This document shows positions 26,451 through 35,441 of a DNA stretch of 64,000 nucleotides, piece after piece (the stretch's first letter is position 1; each line of letters starts with the position of its first letter). The stretch is taken from NCBI GenBank assembly GCA_016212925.1, contig JACRDF010000011.1, forward strand, positions 1-64,000. The letters are read 5' to 3'. The notes below the pieces were generated by a model, which was not told the origin of the DNA, did not search any database, and saw nothing but the letters and a program-made list of their open reading frames with translations. The translations under genes were made by a program, and so were the position numbers. The DNA is from Desulfomonile tiedjei. Lineage in GTDB: Bacteria > Desulfobacterota > Desulfomonilia > Desulfomonilales > Desulfomonilaceae.

Positions 26451-27815
26451 ATGAGCTGGATGGGAACGGAGTTCAACTTTCGGAAGAACGCGGCGGAAGC
26501 CGTTCGGGACATAGCCCTGCGGGGGGCTATGCGAACCGCCACGGACATGTTCACAACCAAAAGGACGCAAGCGACTTCGTCCGTACCTTTAGAGGAATGG
26601 CGCGATCGCGCGTCCGAGATCAAGGTAAAGGTCCTTCAAGACCTGTCCGGATATCTGGACCAATTCGCTGTGAATGCGACTGCTGCCGGGGCCGTTGTGC
26701 ACCGCGCGCGGGATGCGCAGGCGGCACGAGACATAATCTTCAACGTTCTCAGGGACAGAAAAGCCAAGAAGATCGTTAAGGCCAAGTCCATGGTCACTGA
26801 AGAAATCCACCTCAACCCGTATCTCGAATCTCACGGCATGGAGGTGGTGGAAACGGATCTCGGCGAGTACATCGTGCAGCTTGCCGGAGAGCCCCCGTCC
26901 CATATCCTCGCTCCGGCTATTCATAAGAGCCGCCAGCAAGTGGGGCGCCTGTTCGCGGACAAATTGGGCGTCGAATATACCGATGACCCGACTATTCTGA
27001 CTCAGATGGCACGAAAGGCATTACGAACCGAGTTCCTCTCTGCCCACGCGGGGATCTCCGGCGCGAATTTCGCTATCAGCGACTCAGGGAGCCTTGTGAT
27101 ATTCACCAACGAGGGAAATGGCCGGATGGTTACCACCTTGCCCCCGTTGCACATCGCGGTGCTGTCCATCGAGAAAATGCTTCCCGGTCTGATGGACCTT
27201 ACGACGTTCATCAAGCTTCTCCCCCGCTCTGCGTCAGGGCAAGGGCTTTCCAGTTATCTTTCGGTGATTACGGGCACGAGAAAACCGCACGAGAACACCG
27301 GAGCAAAAGAGCTTCATATAGTCCTGTTAGACAACGGACGCTCCGAAATTCTCAAAGGTCCGTATTGGGAAATACTCAAGTGTATCCGATGCAGCGCGTG
27401 TATGAATGTATGCCCTGTCTACAGGGTAATCGGGGGCCACGCGTACCGGTCCACTTATCCCGGCCCCATGGGCATAATCCTCACTATCCTCTTAAACGGA
27501 ATGGACGCGGCCCATCCGTTGACCGACGCGACAACGCTCTGCGGCGCGTGCACCGAAGTCTGCCCGGTGAAAGTCCCTCTGGGGAAGCTCCTTCGGTTGC
27601 TGCGAGAACGCCGTGTTGAAGAAGGATTCACTTCCCAGGCAGAGAGAGCCGGGATGGCCGCGTTTGGCCTGGCGGCAAAGCACCCTTCCCTCTTCAGAGG
27701 CTCACAGGCTATGGCTAGGCTGGTCTGGCCGTTTCTTAGCCAAGTCACGGACGACAAAGTGGTGGCCAGGATGCCGAAACCGGCCGGTAGCACTTTCAGG
27801 AAAAAGATCCGGTAA
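26451..27815 (+). CDS. LutB-like LUD-domain iron-sulfur protein
   Basis: This is a protein of about 454 residues. An N-terminal LUD domain (from ATDMFTTKRTQATSSV to LPPLHIAVLSIEKMLPGL) is followed by two ferredoxin-type clusters (CIRCSACMNVCPVYRVIG and CGACTEVCPVKVPLGKL) and a short tail. LutB forms the LutABC complex that oxidises L-lactate. LutA (CCG domain) and LutC are not adjacent here, so a lactate role is unproven, and partner subunits may lie elsewhere. The start is uncertain. GTG 26448, ATG 26451 and ATG 26460 share one GAGGGG, and the spacing favours the last. Confidence 0.85.
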   Translation: MSWMGTEFNFRKNAAEAVRDIALRGAMRTATDMFTTKRTQATSSVPLEEWRDRASEIKVKVLQDLSGYLDQFAVNATAAGAVVHRARDAQAARDIIFNVLRDRKAKKIVKAKSMVTEEIHLNPYLESHGMEVVETDLGEYIVQLAGEPPSHILAPAIHKSRQQVGRLFADKLGVEYTDDPTILTQMARKALRTEFLSAHAGISGANFAISDSGSLVIFTNEGNGRMVTTLPPLHIAVLSIEKMLPGLMDLTTFIKLLPRSASGQGLSSYLSVITGTRKPHENTGAKELHIVLLDNGRSEILKGPYWEILKCIRCSACMNVCPVYRVIGGHAYRSTYPGPMGIILTILLNGMDAAHPLTDATTLCGACTEVCPVKVPLGKLLRLLRERRVEEGFTSQAERAGMAAFGLAAKHPSLFRGSQAMARLVWPFLSQVTDDKVVARMPKPAGSTFRKKIR

Positions 27816-27896
27816 GGAGCCGGCACGCTTGGTCGGCTCCACAATTGCTAATCGGAAAGCAACCCGATACACTCTCCGCCACAGGAGAGGCTTCCA

Positions 27897-29945
27897 ATGA
27901 GGGACCACTCGCGCATTGCCGTAATAATTCCCGCGCTGAATGAAGAGCGTTCAATAGGGAAAGTGATTTCAGCCATTCCCGCCTGGGTAGACGAAGTCAT
28001 CGTCGGCGACAACGGCTCCACTGATCGGACTGCCGCTGTGGCCCGCGGGCATGGCGCACGGGTAGTTTACGAGCCGCGGCGGGGCTATGGTTCCGCGTGC
28101 CTGACAGCGTTGGCCGAGCTAAACAATCCGGACGTGGTCGTGTTTATTGACGGCGATTCCAGCGACCATCCTGAAGAGATGTCTCTTCTGGTCGATCCAA
28201 TAATCAGCAATGAGGCCGACCTTGTCATAGGGTCTCGAACGCTGGGCCAAAGAGAAAAAGGAGCGCTGCCACTGCTCGCCCGCTTCGGCAATTGGCTGGC
28301 CTGCTTTCTTATTCGACTATTTTGGGGCGCCAGGTTCACTGACCTGGGACCCTTTCGGGCAATCAGGCACTCTGCCCTCCAACGACTTGATATGCGGGAC
28401 CCGGACTACGGCTGGACTGTTGAGATGCAGATAAAGGCCGCCCGGGACGGTCTTCGGTTCATGGAAGTGCCGGTCTCGTACCGTCGGCGGATAGGGAAGT
28501 CAAAGGTCTCAGGCACGTTACGGGGAGTGGTCGGAGCTGGTACCAAAATACTCGGCACGATTTTTCTAGCCGCACTGGGCGGACTTCGCACACGGAGGGA
28601 ATGCGAAGAAAGGCTTATCATATTCACTCGCTACCCTAGACCCGGCGAAACCAAGACCCGCCTGATCCCGGCATTGGGCGAGGAAGGAGCCGCGGACCTC
28701 CACCGGCGCTTGACCGCGAAAATCGTGGAGGAAGGAAGAAGACTCAAGAGGACCCGCCTTGTTTCACTGGAAATCCGTTACCACGGCGAAACGGAAGCCG
28801 AATTTAGACAATGGCTAGGACCGGATTGTGCATACAGTCCCCAGGGAGAGGGGGATCTTGGTGAGAGGATGTCTTCCTCTTTTGACGAAGCCTTTACCGC
28901 GGGGGCCCACAGAGTAATCCTTGTCGGTACGGACATACCAGGGCTTTCCCATGGGATAATGGAGAAGGCCTTGCAGGAGTTGCGGAATCGGGACCTGGTC
29001 CTGGGGCCGGCAACAGACGGCGGTTATTACTTGATCGGACTGAGGAGGCCGCCCAACCGCGCGCTTTTTGAAGACATACCGTGGGGGACCCGGACCGTGC
29101 TGGAATCGACGTTGCGAATCGCGGGCGAGCATGGCCTGTCTACCGCTCTCGTCAACCTATTAAGCGATGTGGACCGACCCGAGGACCTTGAGATTCTCTC
29201 GAAAACAGGCACGGGCAACAGCCAAACAGCATCGCCGGACCCTGTCCCGGGCAGAATTTCAGTCATAATTCCCACTCTCAACGAAGAATCATCCCTGGGC
29301 CAATGCTTGTCTTCGATCAACACCGTGCCTGATGCCGAGGTCCTGGTTGTGGACGGAGGCAGCACGGACAAAACTGCCGATGTGGCCCGCAGCCACGGCG
29401 CTAAATTGCTCAGAGGACCGACAGGACGGGCCTTGCAGATGAATCTGGGTGCCATGCATGCCACCGGGGAGACACTGCTGTTTCTCCATGCGGACACACA
29501 ATTGCCCGACGGCTGGACCTGTCATGTCCTACGGGAACTCGATAAGCCGGGCACTGCCGCGGGGGCCTTTGAGCTTAGAATCCAAGGCCGATTGCCGGGC
29601 CTCGCATTCATCGGAAGGCTGGCTAATCTTCGATCCAAGAGACTGCACGTCCCATACGGGGATCAGGCAATTTTCATCAAGGCTGAATTGTTCCGTAGAA
29701 TAGGCGGGTTCAAAGGTCTTCCGGTGATGGAGGATTTCGAGCTTATTCGACGGCTGAAAAAATTTGGCCAGATCAGAATCGCTCCTGCGGCGGTGACCAC
29801 GTCCGCGAGGCGATGGGAAGAGAATGGGGTCCTGCGGACCACTGCGATACATCAATTGATTATCATAGCCTATATGCTGGGAGTACCGCCTAAGTTGCTT
29901 GCTCGGATGCATTCCCCGAGCAAATATAGCAGTTCTCGAAAGTAA
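27897..29945 (+). CDS. Three-domain glycosyltransferase fusion (GT2 + TIGR04282-like + TIGR04283-like)
   Basis: This 682-residue protein joins three transferase domains. Residues about 1-225 are a GT2/dolichol-phosphate-mannose-synthase type (IIPALNEERSIGKVI; FIDGDSSDHP as DxD-like). About 235-430 match the DUF2064/'rSAM-selenodomain transferase 1' type (TRYPRPGETKTRLIP, GTDIPGLSHGIM, GPATDGGYYLIGL). About 445-680 match the 'transferase 2' GT2 type (SVIIPTLNEESSLGQ, VVDGGSTDKTADVA, FLHADTQLPDGW). The last two families usually occur as separate neighbours, often near radical-SAM arsenosugar-type genes. None of those genes is in the window. The C-terminal six residues and the stop come from a MITE-like repeat that begins at 29935. 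The ribosome binding site is GGAGAGG. Confidence 0.87.
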   Translation: MRDHSRIAVIIPALNEERSIGKVISAIPAWVDEVIVGDNGSTDRTAAVARGHGARVVYEPRRGYGSACLTALAELNNPDVVVFIDGDSSDHPEEMSLLVDPIISNEADLVIGSRTLGQREKGALPLLARFGNWLACFLIRLFWGARFTDLGPFRAIRHSALQRLDMRDPDYGWTVEMQIKAARDGLRFMEVPVSYRRRIGKSKVSGTLRGVVGAGTKILGTIFLAALGGLRTRRECEERLIIFTRYPRPGETKTRLIPALGEEGAADLHRRLTAKIVEEGRRLKRTRLVSLEIRYHGETEAEFRQWLGPDCAYSPQGEGDLGERMSSSFDEAFTAGAHRVILVGTDIPGLSHGIMEKALQELRNRDLVLGPATDGGYYLIGLRRPPNRALFEDIPWGTRTVLESTLRIAGEHGLSTALVNLLSDVDRPEDLEILSKTGTGNSQTASPDPVPGRISVIIPTLNEESSLGQCLSSINTVPDAEVLVVDGGSTDKTADVARSHGAKLLRGPTGRALQMNLGAMHATGETLLFLHADTQLPDGWTCHVLRELDKPGTAAGAFELRIQGRLPGLAFIGRLANLRSKRLHVPYGDQAIFIKAELFRRIGGFKGLPVMEDFELIRRLKKFGQIRIAPAAVTTSARRWEENGVLRTTAIHQLIIIAYMLGVPPKLLARMHSPSKYSSSRK

Positions 29946-30019
29946 TGACGGATTGACTCATGGGTGTCCCGCCAACGCGGGACGACTCCATTCAGAAAGA
30001 ACTTTTGAGAATCACTATA
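29935..30019 (+). mobile_element. MITE-like element copy A
   Basis: An 85-bp element flanked by TA. The left end is TATAGCAGTTCTCGAAAG, and the right end is CTTTTGAGAATCACTATA. The right end is an imperfect inverted copy of the left (14 of 18 positions). The internal module GGGTGTCCCGCCAACGCGGGAC is shared with other copies. It overlaps the end of the glycosyltransferase fusion gene. Confidence 0.65.
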
Positions 30020-30186
30020 AAATAATCTCTGTAGTTGACCGAGTCAGGCCGTCCGCATATCCTGTCGAAGGGATATCGTTATACCGATCTGCAGTGATAC
30101 TTCGAACATCGCAGCGAAGAAGCACGGACCTGCTCGGGCAGGGCCGTGGCACCCGACGTCGGTGTTGAGTTTGAATAATTGGGTGC

Positions 30187-30211
30187 CACTGACCTGGGAA
30201 CCAGGTCAGTG
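30187..30211. repeat. 11-bp perfect hairpin between the glycosyltransferase and macro-domain genes
   Basis: CACTGACCTGG pairs with CCAGGTCAGTG around GAA. It could be a terminator for the gene upstream or part of a palindromic repeat. No U-tract is seen. The rest of 30020-30301 shows no gene. Confidence 0.5.
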
Positions 30212-30301
30212 CCAGACAAGTTGGAGACCCAGGTCTTTTTCTTGAAAGCGAAGCGGTATTAGATCAGACTACTCGACAAGCCGAGAGCGGGGAGGGACGA
30301 A

Positions 30302-30814
30302 ATGAAAAAGAAAATTGAGCTTATTCGAGGCGATATCACCCAACTGGACATTGATGCCATCGTAAATGCGGCCAACAACTCGCTGCTGGGTGGAGGAGGC
30401 GTAGACGGCGCCATTCATCGGGGCGCAGGGCCGGATCTCCTCAAGGAATGCCGAACTCTCGGCGGCTGTGAAACAGGGGAGGCAAAAATCACTCGCGGGT
30501 ACAAGCTAAAAGCTCGTCATGTAATTCATACTGTAGGGCCGATTTACCGGGGCGGGGCGTCGGGCGAACCGAGACTCCTGGAAAGCTGCTACAAGCGGTG
30601 CTTTGAAGTTGCCCACGACAACGGCCTGACCTCAATTGCGTTTCCGTCCATAAGCACCGGCGCGTACGGCTACCCCATCGCTGACGCCTCAAAAATAGCC
30701 CTGAAAACCACACTGGCCCAGTTGGAGCGCTTTCCCGAGATTCAAAAGGTGGTTTTTGCCCTTTTCTCGGAAGCGGATTTGGACGTGTACCGCAAGAATT
30801 TGCAGGCCCTGTAG
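30302..30814 (+). CDS. Macro-domain protein (O-acetyl-ADP-ribose deacetylase, YmdB-like)
   Basis: This is a 170-residue single macro domain that binds ADP-ribose and, in the YmdB/MacroD group, hydrolyses O-acetyl-ADP-ribose or mono-ADP-ribosylated targets. The motifs are complete: [20 protein letters not shown] near residue 20, [22 protein letters not shown], and the phosphate loop [12 protein letters not shown]. The start at 30302 has GGGAGGGACGA upstream. It sits alone, with repeats on either side. Confidence 0.92.
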   Translation: MKKKIELIRGDITQLDIDAIVNAANNSLLGGGGVDGAIHRGAGPDLLKECRTLGGCETGEAKITRGYKLKARHVIHTVGPIYRGGASGEPRLLESCYKRCFEVAHDNGLTSIAFPSISTGAYGYPIADASKIALKTTLAQLERFPEIQKVVFALFSEADLDVYRKNLQAL

Positions 30815-31210
30815 CCTCCGTGATCAGGAATTGCAGAGAGAACCATTCTGTATAGAAGTTCTAAGAAGTAATCGCGAAAATAGGTATCACACCAGTTTTT
30901 CCCCTGAAAGGGGAGTCCCATTAGTAGCCACGGGTGAAACCCGTGGTACACAGCACCTACAATTAATTTCATGCGGCCCTGAAGGGGCCGACCCCTTCAG
31001 GGTCGATACGGCGATTGGTGGGAGTTCTTTCCCTGGGTTTCACCCAGGGCTACTCACGGCATTCCCCTTCGGGGAATCCTGGATGCATGGGAAGTTTATC
31101 GGAAGTGGCCTTCGAAGGGCTGGCGCGTGCTGCTGCCAACTCGCCCGAGCGCTGCGATTCGATTCTGACAGAACTTTCCATGGCTATCAGAAGCGTCTCC
31201 CGCAGATTCC
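30815..31210. repeat. Cluster of short palindromes (REP-like) plus a solo MITE end
   Basis: A degenerate MITE end (TATAGAAGTTCTAAGAAGTA) begins at 30851. From 30901 a string of palindromes follows: CCCCTGAAAGGGG, TAGCCACGGGTGAAACCCGTGGTA, CGGCCCTGAAGGGGCCG, GACCCCTTCAGGGTC, CCCTGGGTTTCACCCAGGG and ATTCCCCTTCGGGGAAT. It resembles REP-type composite repeats. I see no gene in the 396-base gap. Confidence 0.7.
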
Positions 31211-31648
31211 TTACTCGGATCCAACAACCAGCCGCCAGACCCCTTTGACTTGTTGGACCGCGTGCCCTTCGTTGCGCAGGTGTTCGGCCTGGCGAGCCGC
31301 ACCTGGAGGGATTTTCTCCAACAAGAGGCCGTTCTTTTTCACGACCCGCCAATAAGGAGCGGTGATGGCGGCGCCTTTTGCTAGGTCTTCCTCGGTTGCC
31401 CCGGCAATGATGTTGATGAAGATCCCCGTAGTGAGAGGACAAGTCAGGTCGGCCTGAAACCGAGCGGCAAGTCGTTGCCGAAGCTCATCGACAGCGACAA
31501 CATCCCCAAACGGAACCTTCTTGATTTCTTCAGCAACCAGCATTGGTGTTGGAACCAGCATTATACCGCCACCGCGAGGCGCTTCAACCGTCTTGGGTTC
31601 CATGTCAGGGCGGAGCTTCTCGGCCCAGGGTTTTCTTGAATTTTTCAT
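31211..31648 (-). CDS. MGMT-like (alkyltransferase-like fold) protein
   Basis: This is a 145-residue protein. The segment CPLTTGIFINIIAGATEEDLAKG, followed by PYWRVVKKNGLLLEKIPPGAARQAEHLRNEGH, resembles the MGMT/Atl winged-helix DNA-binding domain (compare the WWRVV-GxL pattern of Atl1). The active-site PCHR cysteine motif is absent, so alkyl transfer is unlikely. Non-enzymatic lesion recognition or another role is possible. This is family-resemblance inference. GGAGAGG lies upstream of the ATG at 31648. The next gene on the same strand is a GNAT protein 25 bases upstream. Confidence 0.6.
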   Translation of the reverse strand: MKNSRKPWAEKLRPDMEPKTVEAPRGGGIMLVPTPMLVAEEIKKVPFGDVVAVDELRQRLAARFQADLTCPLTTGIFINIIAGATEEDLAKGAAITAPYWRVVKKNGLLLEKIPPGAARQAEHLRNEGHAVQQVKGVWRLVVGSE

Positions 31649-31672
31649 CTGAGGGTCCTCTCCTATAAAAGT

Positions 31673-32146
31673 TCACTTGTTGCGCCCAATCTTCTCCATG
31701 AACACTAACGTGACCTTGTCGGAAACTGCCTGGCGGCTAAATTCCCGGTACCCCAGGCGCTGGTATAGGCGAAGATTTCGGAAGCTCCGATGACCTGTGA
31801 ACAACTCGTATCTTCCTGCGGTCCCAAAGAACGCCTCAATCCTCTCCATCAGTTGTGTTCCTATCCCATTACCCTGAAAATCCGGGTGAACAATCAGGCG
31901 CCCAATCCGGCAGGTTCCATTTTGGAATTCGGCCCTGACAGATCCTGCTATCCGACCGTCAGCCACGGCCTTGAGAAAGACATGTGTGCCATAGCTTTCC
32001 TTCAGATCTTCGATGGTCTGAGTCAGTGGAAGCATCTCGAAATCATCGTACAATTCAGCTTCGCTTCTGTAGGCCAGATGCTGAAGGGCGAGAATGGCTT
32101 CGGCATCCCCATCGGTCGCCCGAAAGATAAGTGCTGCATTCTGCAT
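31673..32146 (-). CDS. GNAT-family N-acetyltransferase
   Basis: This is a 157-residue single-domain acetyltransferase. The acetyl-CoA loop motif is LIVHPDFQGNGIGTQLMERIEAFF (R/Q-x-x-G-x-G/A type), preceded by the beta-strand GSVRAEFQNGTCRIG. The start at 32146 (GGAA upstream) replaces a longer frame. The substrate is unknown. It is on the same strand as, and just upstream of, the MGMT-like gene, and it follows the LysE-type gene by about 100 bases. Confidence 0.85.
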   Translation of the reverse strand: MQNAALIFRATDGDAEAILALQHLAYRSEAELYDDFEMLPLTQTIEDLKESYGTHVFLKAVADGRIAGSVRAEFQNGTCRIGRLIVHPDFQGNGIGTQLMERIEAFFGTAGRYELFTGHRSFRNLRLYQRLGYREFSRQAVSDKVTLVFMEKIGRNK

Positions 32147-32247
32147 TGATACTTTCCAACAAGGTTTATGGCAATTTGTTGCGGCTGTGTCGGCAGGCGC
32201 GTTAGCCGGACAGCCACCGGCCAAAAGCCCGCTTAACCCTTCGCAAA

Positions 32248-32880
32248 CTACCAATGGTTGGCCAGTCCAGCGATACTGATCAGGATGATCACACCAACCA
32301 CCGCTATGAGCGTGCCTGAGATTCGGTTTACTATTTGAATGCCTCGGAGGCTGATCGTTCGGTGGAAGATGCTCACCACACCGCTCAGTACCAACCACCA
32401 CAGGGCTGATCCGGCAAACACCCCCAAAACGAGCAGTGCGACTGAAAGAAACCCGTCAGAAGCCAGCCCGACACCCGAGGTAGCAAAAATGGCGGCAAAG
32501 GCGAATAGAGTTATAGGATTAGTTAAAGTAAGCACAAACGCGGATGCAAAATACCTGACAAGGCCTGTATCCTCAGATCCCGCGGTTCGTTCCCTGGGCA
32601 CTGACCGGAAGATCCTCACCCCCAGATAACAGAGGAACACTCCGCCGACAAGACGGAGAGCCACCTGGTGCTCAACCAGGAAATCTGCAACCGCGGAAAC
32701 GCCGAAGCCGGCAATCGCGCCGAAAATCAAATCAGCACAGGCAGCTCCCAGACCTGAAGCGATCCCCGCGGCCGGGCCTCTGGCGAGGGTTCGCCTTATG
32801 CAGAGTAGAGCAATCGGCCCCACCGGCAACGCAAGGGAAAAACCTATAATGAGGCCCTTTATGAAAAAACTAACCACCAT
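32248..32880 (-). CDS. LysE-family amino-acid exporter
   Basis: This is a 210-residue inner-membrane protein with six predicted helices. The N-terminal motif FIKGLIIGFSLALPVGPIALLCIRRTLARGPAAGIASGLGAA is the LysE/RhtB signature. LysE proteins export amino acids. The substrate cannot be told here. The ATG at 32880 is preferred over the TTG at 32916, although its ribosome binding site is weak. It is on the same strand as the acetyltransferase and MGMT-like genes. Confidence 0.87.
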   Translation of the reverse strand: MVVSFFIKGLIIGFSLALPVGPIALLCIRRTLARGPAAGIASGLGAACADLIFGAIAGFGVSAVADFLVEHQVALRLVGGVFLCYLGVRIFRSVPRERTAGSEDTGLVRYFASAFVLTLTNPITLFAFAAIFATSGVGLASDGFLSVALLVLGVFAGSALWWLVLSGVVSIFHRTISLRGIQIVNRISGTLIAVVGVIILISIAGLANHW

Positions 32881-33097
32881 ATGGTGTTCCGGGTTACGCG
32901 GCGATTGATGTAGCAAGGAGACTCGCTAGTAATGGTTTGGTTTGGCGCTCATGTCAAGCGGAAAACTCTCCGCTTCCGGCCGAGCCCGCAGCGAAATCCC
33001 GTTAGCTCACGCGGGCTTATTGCCGGAAGCAGATTTGTATGCGCGGTGTAATCATTCAGTTCCGCGGGGATGCTTCAGCTAGCAAAGAAAGAGATTA

Positions 33098-33189
33098 TTC
33101 ACCGCAGAGATCGCCGAGATCGCTGAGCGTAAGGGCGCACGGCCGTGCGCCCTTACGTCTTCTCTGCGCCCTCCGCGCGCTCTGCGGTA
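33098..33189. repeat. 'CACCGCAGAG' dispersed repeat, copy 2, with 28-bp perfect palindrome
   Basis: Same family as 2016-2104: TTCACCGCAGAGATCGCCGAG at the left and GCGCTCTGCGGTAA at the right. The core at 33129-33156 is a perfect palindrome (arms GTAAGGGCGCACGG). The rest of 32881-33353 shows no gene. Confidence 0.75.
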
Positions 33190-33353
33190 AAACGATATTG
33201 TGCCACTTCCCCGCTTTATTGCATGATTACTGCGAGGTTAGGTTTTTTGTTGCTTTTCAACCGGGCTCACTGCTATTGTCCTGAGCCGTAGCGGCTCACT
33301 GTCCGACCCGGTCCAAATGGATGTGCAATGACTCCCCAGGGGGCACCGGCTTG

Positions 33354-33911
33354 ATGGACACCGGCAGACGATTACACATACAAAACAGGTTCACGAACGC
33401 GATAATTTTCAGCGGAAAAGCCCAGTCCTTGGCCGCCCTTATCGAATGGGCGGTGAGCTTGGACGTGGACTTGTCCGAGTCTGATCTGATCGGCGTGAAT
33501 CTGGCAAATGCCAGACTGCCGGGCGCGCGGCTTGCCCTTGCGGATTTGACCAAGGCTAATTTGTCCGGCGCGGACTTGACCGGGGCATATTTGCCTGGAG
33601 CGAAACTGACTTCCGCTGAATTGTACGGAACCAGTCTGAGGAAGGTCAATCTATCGGGAGCCGATCTCTCCGATTGTAATTTGGGCTCCGCGGATCTGGC
33701 GTGGGCTCACCTGGCTATGGTCAACCTGTCCGAAGCCAACCTGACAAAAGCCAATCTTTGCGGAGCAAATCTGACCGGCGCGAACCTGTTTGAAGCCATC
33801 CTGAACGAGGTGAATCTCATCGGCGCGAAGCTGGAAGGAGCATCGCTTGTCGGGACGAGGTTGGCGGGCGCGAATCTCGAATGGGTTACCGGAATGGATG
33901 AGGACGCTTGA
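33354..33911 (+). CDS. Pentapeptide-repeat protein
   Basis: This is a 185-residue protein. About 25 N-terminal residues precede continuous A(N/D)LxG-type pentapeptides (for example LTKANLSGADLTGAYLPG and VNLSEANLTKANLCGANLTGAN), which form a right-handed beta helix. In some cases such proteins mimic DNA and protect gyrase. No such role is shown here. An ATG at 33321 in the same frame is possible. The 33354 start has AGGGGG about 10 bases upstream. Confidence 0.85.
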   Translation: MDTGRRLHIQNRFTNAIIFSGKAQSLAALIEWAVSLDVDLSESDLIGVNLANARLPGARLALADLTKANLSGADLTGAYLPGAKLTSAELYGTSLRKVNLSGADLSDCNLGSADLAWAHLAMVNLSEANLTKANLCGANLTGANLFEAILNEVNLIGAKLEGASLVGTRLAGANLEWVTGMDEDA

Positions 33912-34164
33912 GTCTTCATGGTCAGCACCATCGCTCCCACGACCGCGTGGGTGATTTTAGATTGTCAGACGCCAACGCGCGTAATAATAGTAATTGAACA
34001 AATAGAGGCCCTAAAACAGGCCACGGTAAAAAATGCCGGTAACGACTACGGTCGGCGCGCACCGAAAGCGATGCAGGAACCTGATGTTGTTTCCCGACCG
34101 CGCGGCCGCAATGTCGACGCAACTTTCCGCAACACCTTTCGGCCACCACGGAGGATTCCAGTAC

Positions 34165-35364
34165 ATGTCCGGAGTGGACGTTTCTCCAGTCTCGTCCAAC
34201 GCAGATCTGAAGGAATTCATAGACTTGCCGTGGCAAATCTATGCCGGTGACAAAAAATGGGCGCCGCCTCTCAAGCGTGAAGTCCGGCGTCTGTTGGACA
34301 CCCGGCGACATCCGTTTTGGCGTTTTTCGCAGCAGGCGCTTTTTCTGGCTTATCGAGGCTCAACAGTGGTGGGGAGGATAGCGGGAATAATTGACGGCAA
34401 TCACAACGAGTACCATAAAGAGAAGGCCGCAGCCTGGGGGTTTTTCGAGTGCCGCGATGATCCGGACGCAGCGGCCGCTCTGTTTTCGGCAGTAGAGCGG
34501 TGGGCGGGCGATCAGGGCATGACGTTTCTCCGCGGTCCGCTGAACCCGTCAACGAATTACGAATGCGGGCTCCTGGTAGAAGGTTTTGAACATCCACCAC
34601 GGATTATGCTGCCTTACAACCCTCCGTACTACGCGAGCTTGATAGAATCGTGCGGATTTCGTAAAGAAAAGGACCTATTGACTTTCCTGAAGGACCTGCT
34701 GTCTCTGGTGGTCGATACCCACCCGGACCGGGCCAGCGACCGTTTGGAACGCCTTGCCAATCGCGTAAAGAGGAAAACAAATGTACAGATTAGGCAGGGC
34801 AGGAAAAAGGATTTCGAGGCCGAGATGGCGCTGATCGGGGACATATACCTGTCCGCGTGGTCGGAGAACTGGGGTTTTGTCCCGATGACAGCCGAAGAAA
34901 TGCAAGAAGCGGGGAAGAATCTCGTCCGTATTTTGGATGAGGAGTTGGTCGTCTTTTTCTATCACGGGGATGAACCTGCGGCGGTGGTAATGATGATCCC
35001 CGATATCAATCCTCTTCTCAGGCTCTTTAACGGGAAAATAGGCCTGCGCGGCCTATACCACATGCTTTTTAGCAAAAACGGGATAAACGGTGTTCGCGGG
35101 GCCCTGTTTGGCGTGAAGAAACCTTATCAGAAACTCGGTTTCCCTGTAGTGGTTTTCGACCAGATGGTGAAGGTCCTCCGAGGCCGACCGGAATATCGAT
35201 ACTTGGAATTCGGATGGACCCTGGAAGATAACGCGTCCATCAACCAGTTTGTTGTCGAAACGGGAGGCAAGTTTCACAACCGGTACAGGATCTATCGGAA
35301 ACCCATCGTGTCCACAAGTGAGCCGGTTGAGGCAAGCGTTTTGCCAAGGAGACAATTCGCTTGA
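34165..35364 (+). CDS. GNAT-like (YghO-type) hypothetical protein
   Basis: This is a 399-residue protein. The N-terminal half has EFIDLPWQIYAGDKKWAPPLK, ALFLAYRGSTVVGRIAGIIDGNHN and GPLNPSTNYECGLLVEGFEHPPRIMLPYNPPYY, which matches large GNAT-like proteins of the YghO group. A second acetyltransferase-like part ends with YRYLEFGWTLEDNASINQFVVETGGKFHNRYRIYRK. The substrate is unknown. The ATG at 34165 has GGAGG ten bases upstream, and the longer frame to 34033 is not supported. Confidence 0.75.
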   Translation: MSGVDVSPVSSNADLKEFIDLPWQIYAGDKKWAPPLKREVRRLLDTRRHPFWRFSQQALFLAYRGSTVVGRIAGIIDGNHNEYHKEKAAAWGFFECRDDPDAAAALFSAVERWAGDQGMTFLRGPLNPSTNYECGLLVEGFEHPPRIMLPYNPPYYASLIESCGFRKEKDLLTFLKDLLSLVVDTHPDRASDRLERLANRVKRKTNVQIRQGRKKDFEAEMALIGDIYLSAWSENWGFVPMTAEEMQEAGKNLVRILDEELVVFFYHGDEPAAVVMMIPDINPLLRLFNGKIGLRGLYHMLFSKNGINGVRGALFGVKKPYQKLGFPVVVFDQMVKVLRGRPEYRYLEFGWTLEDNASINQFVVETGGKFHNRYRIYRKPIVSTSEPVEASVLPRRQFA

Positions 35365-35441
35365 GCGCGTTGCCTACTTGAGGGGCCTGCCCGGAATCGG
35401 GCCATTGACGCTTGCCTGTCTACGCGGTCAGCTGCCCTCGG

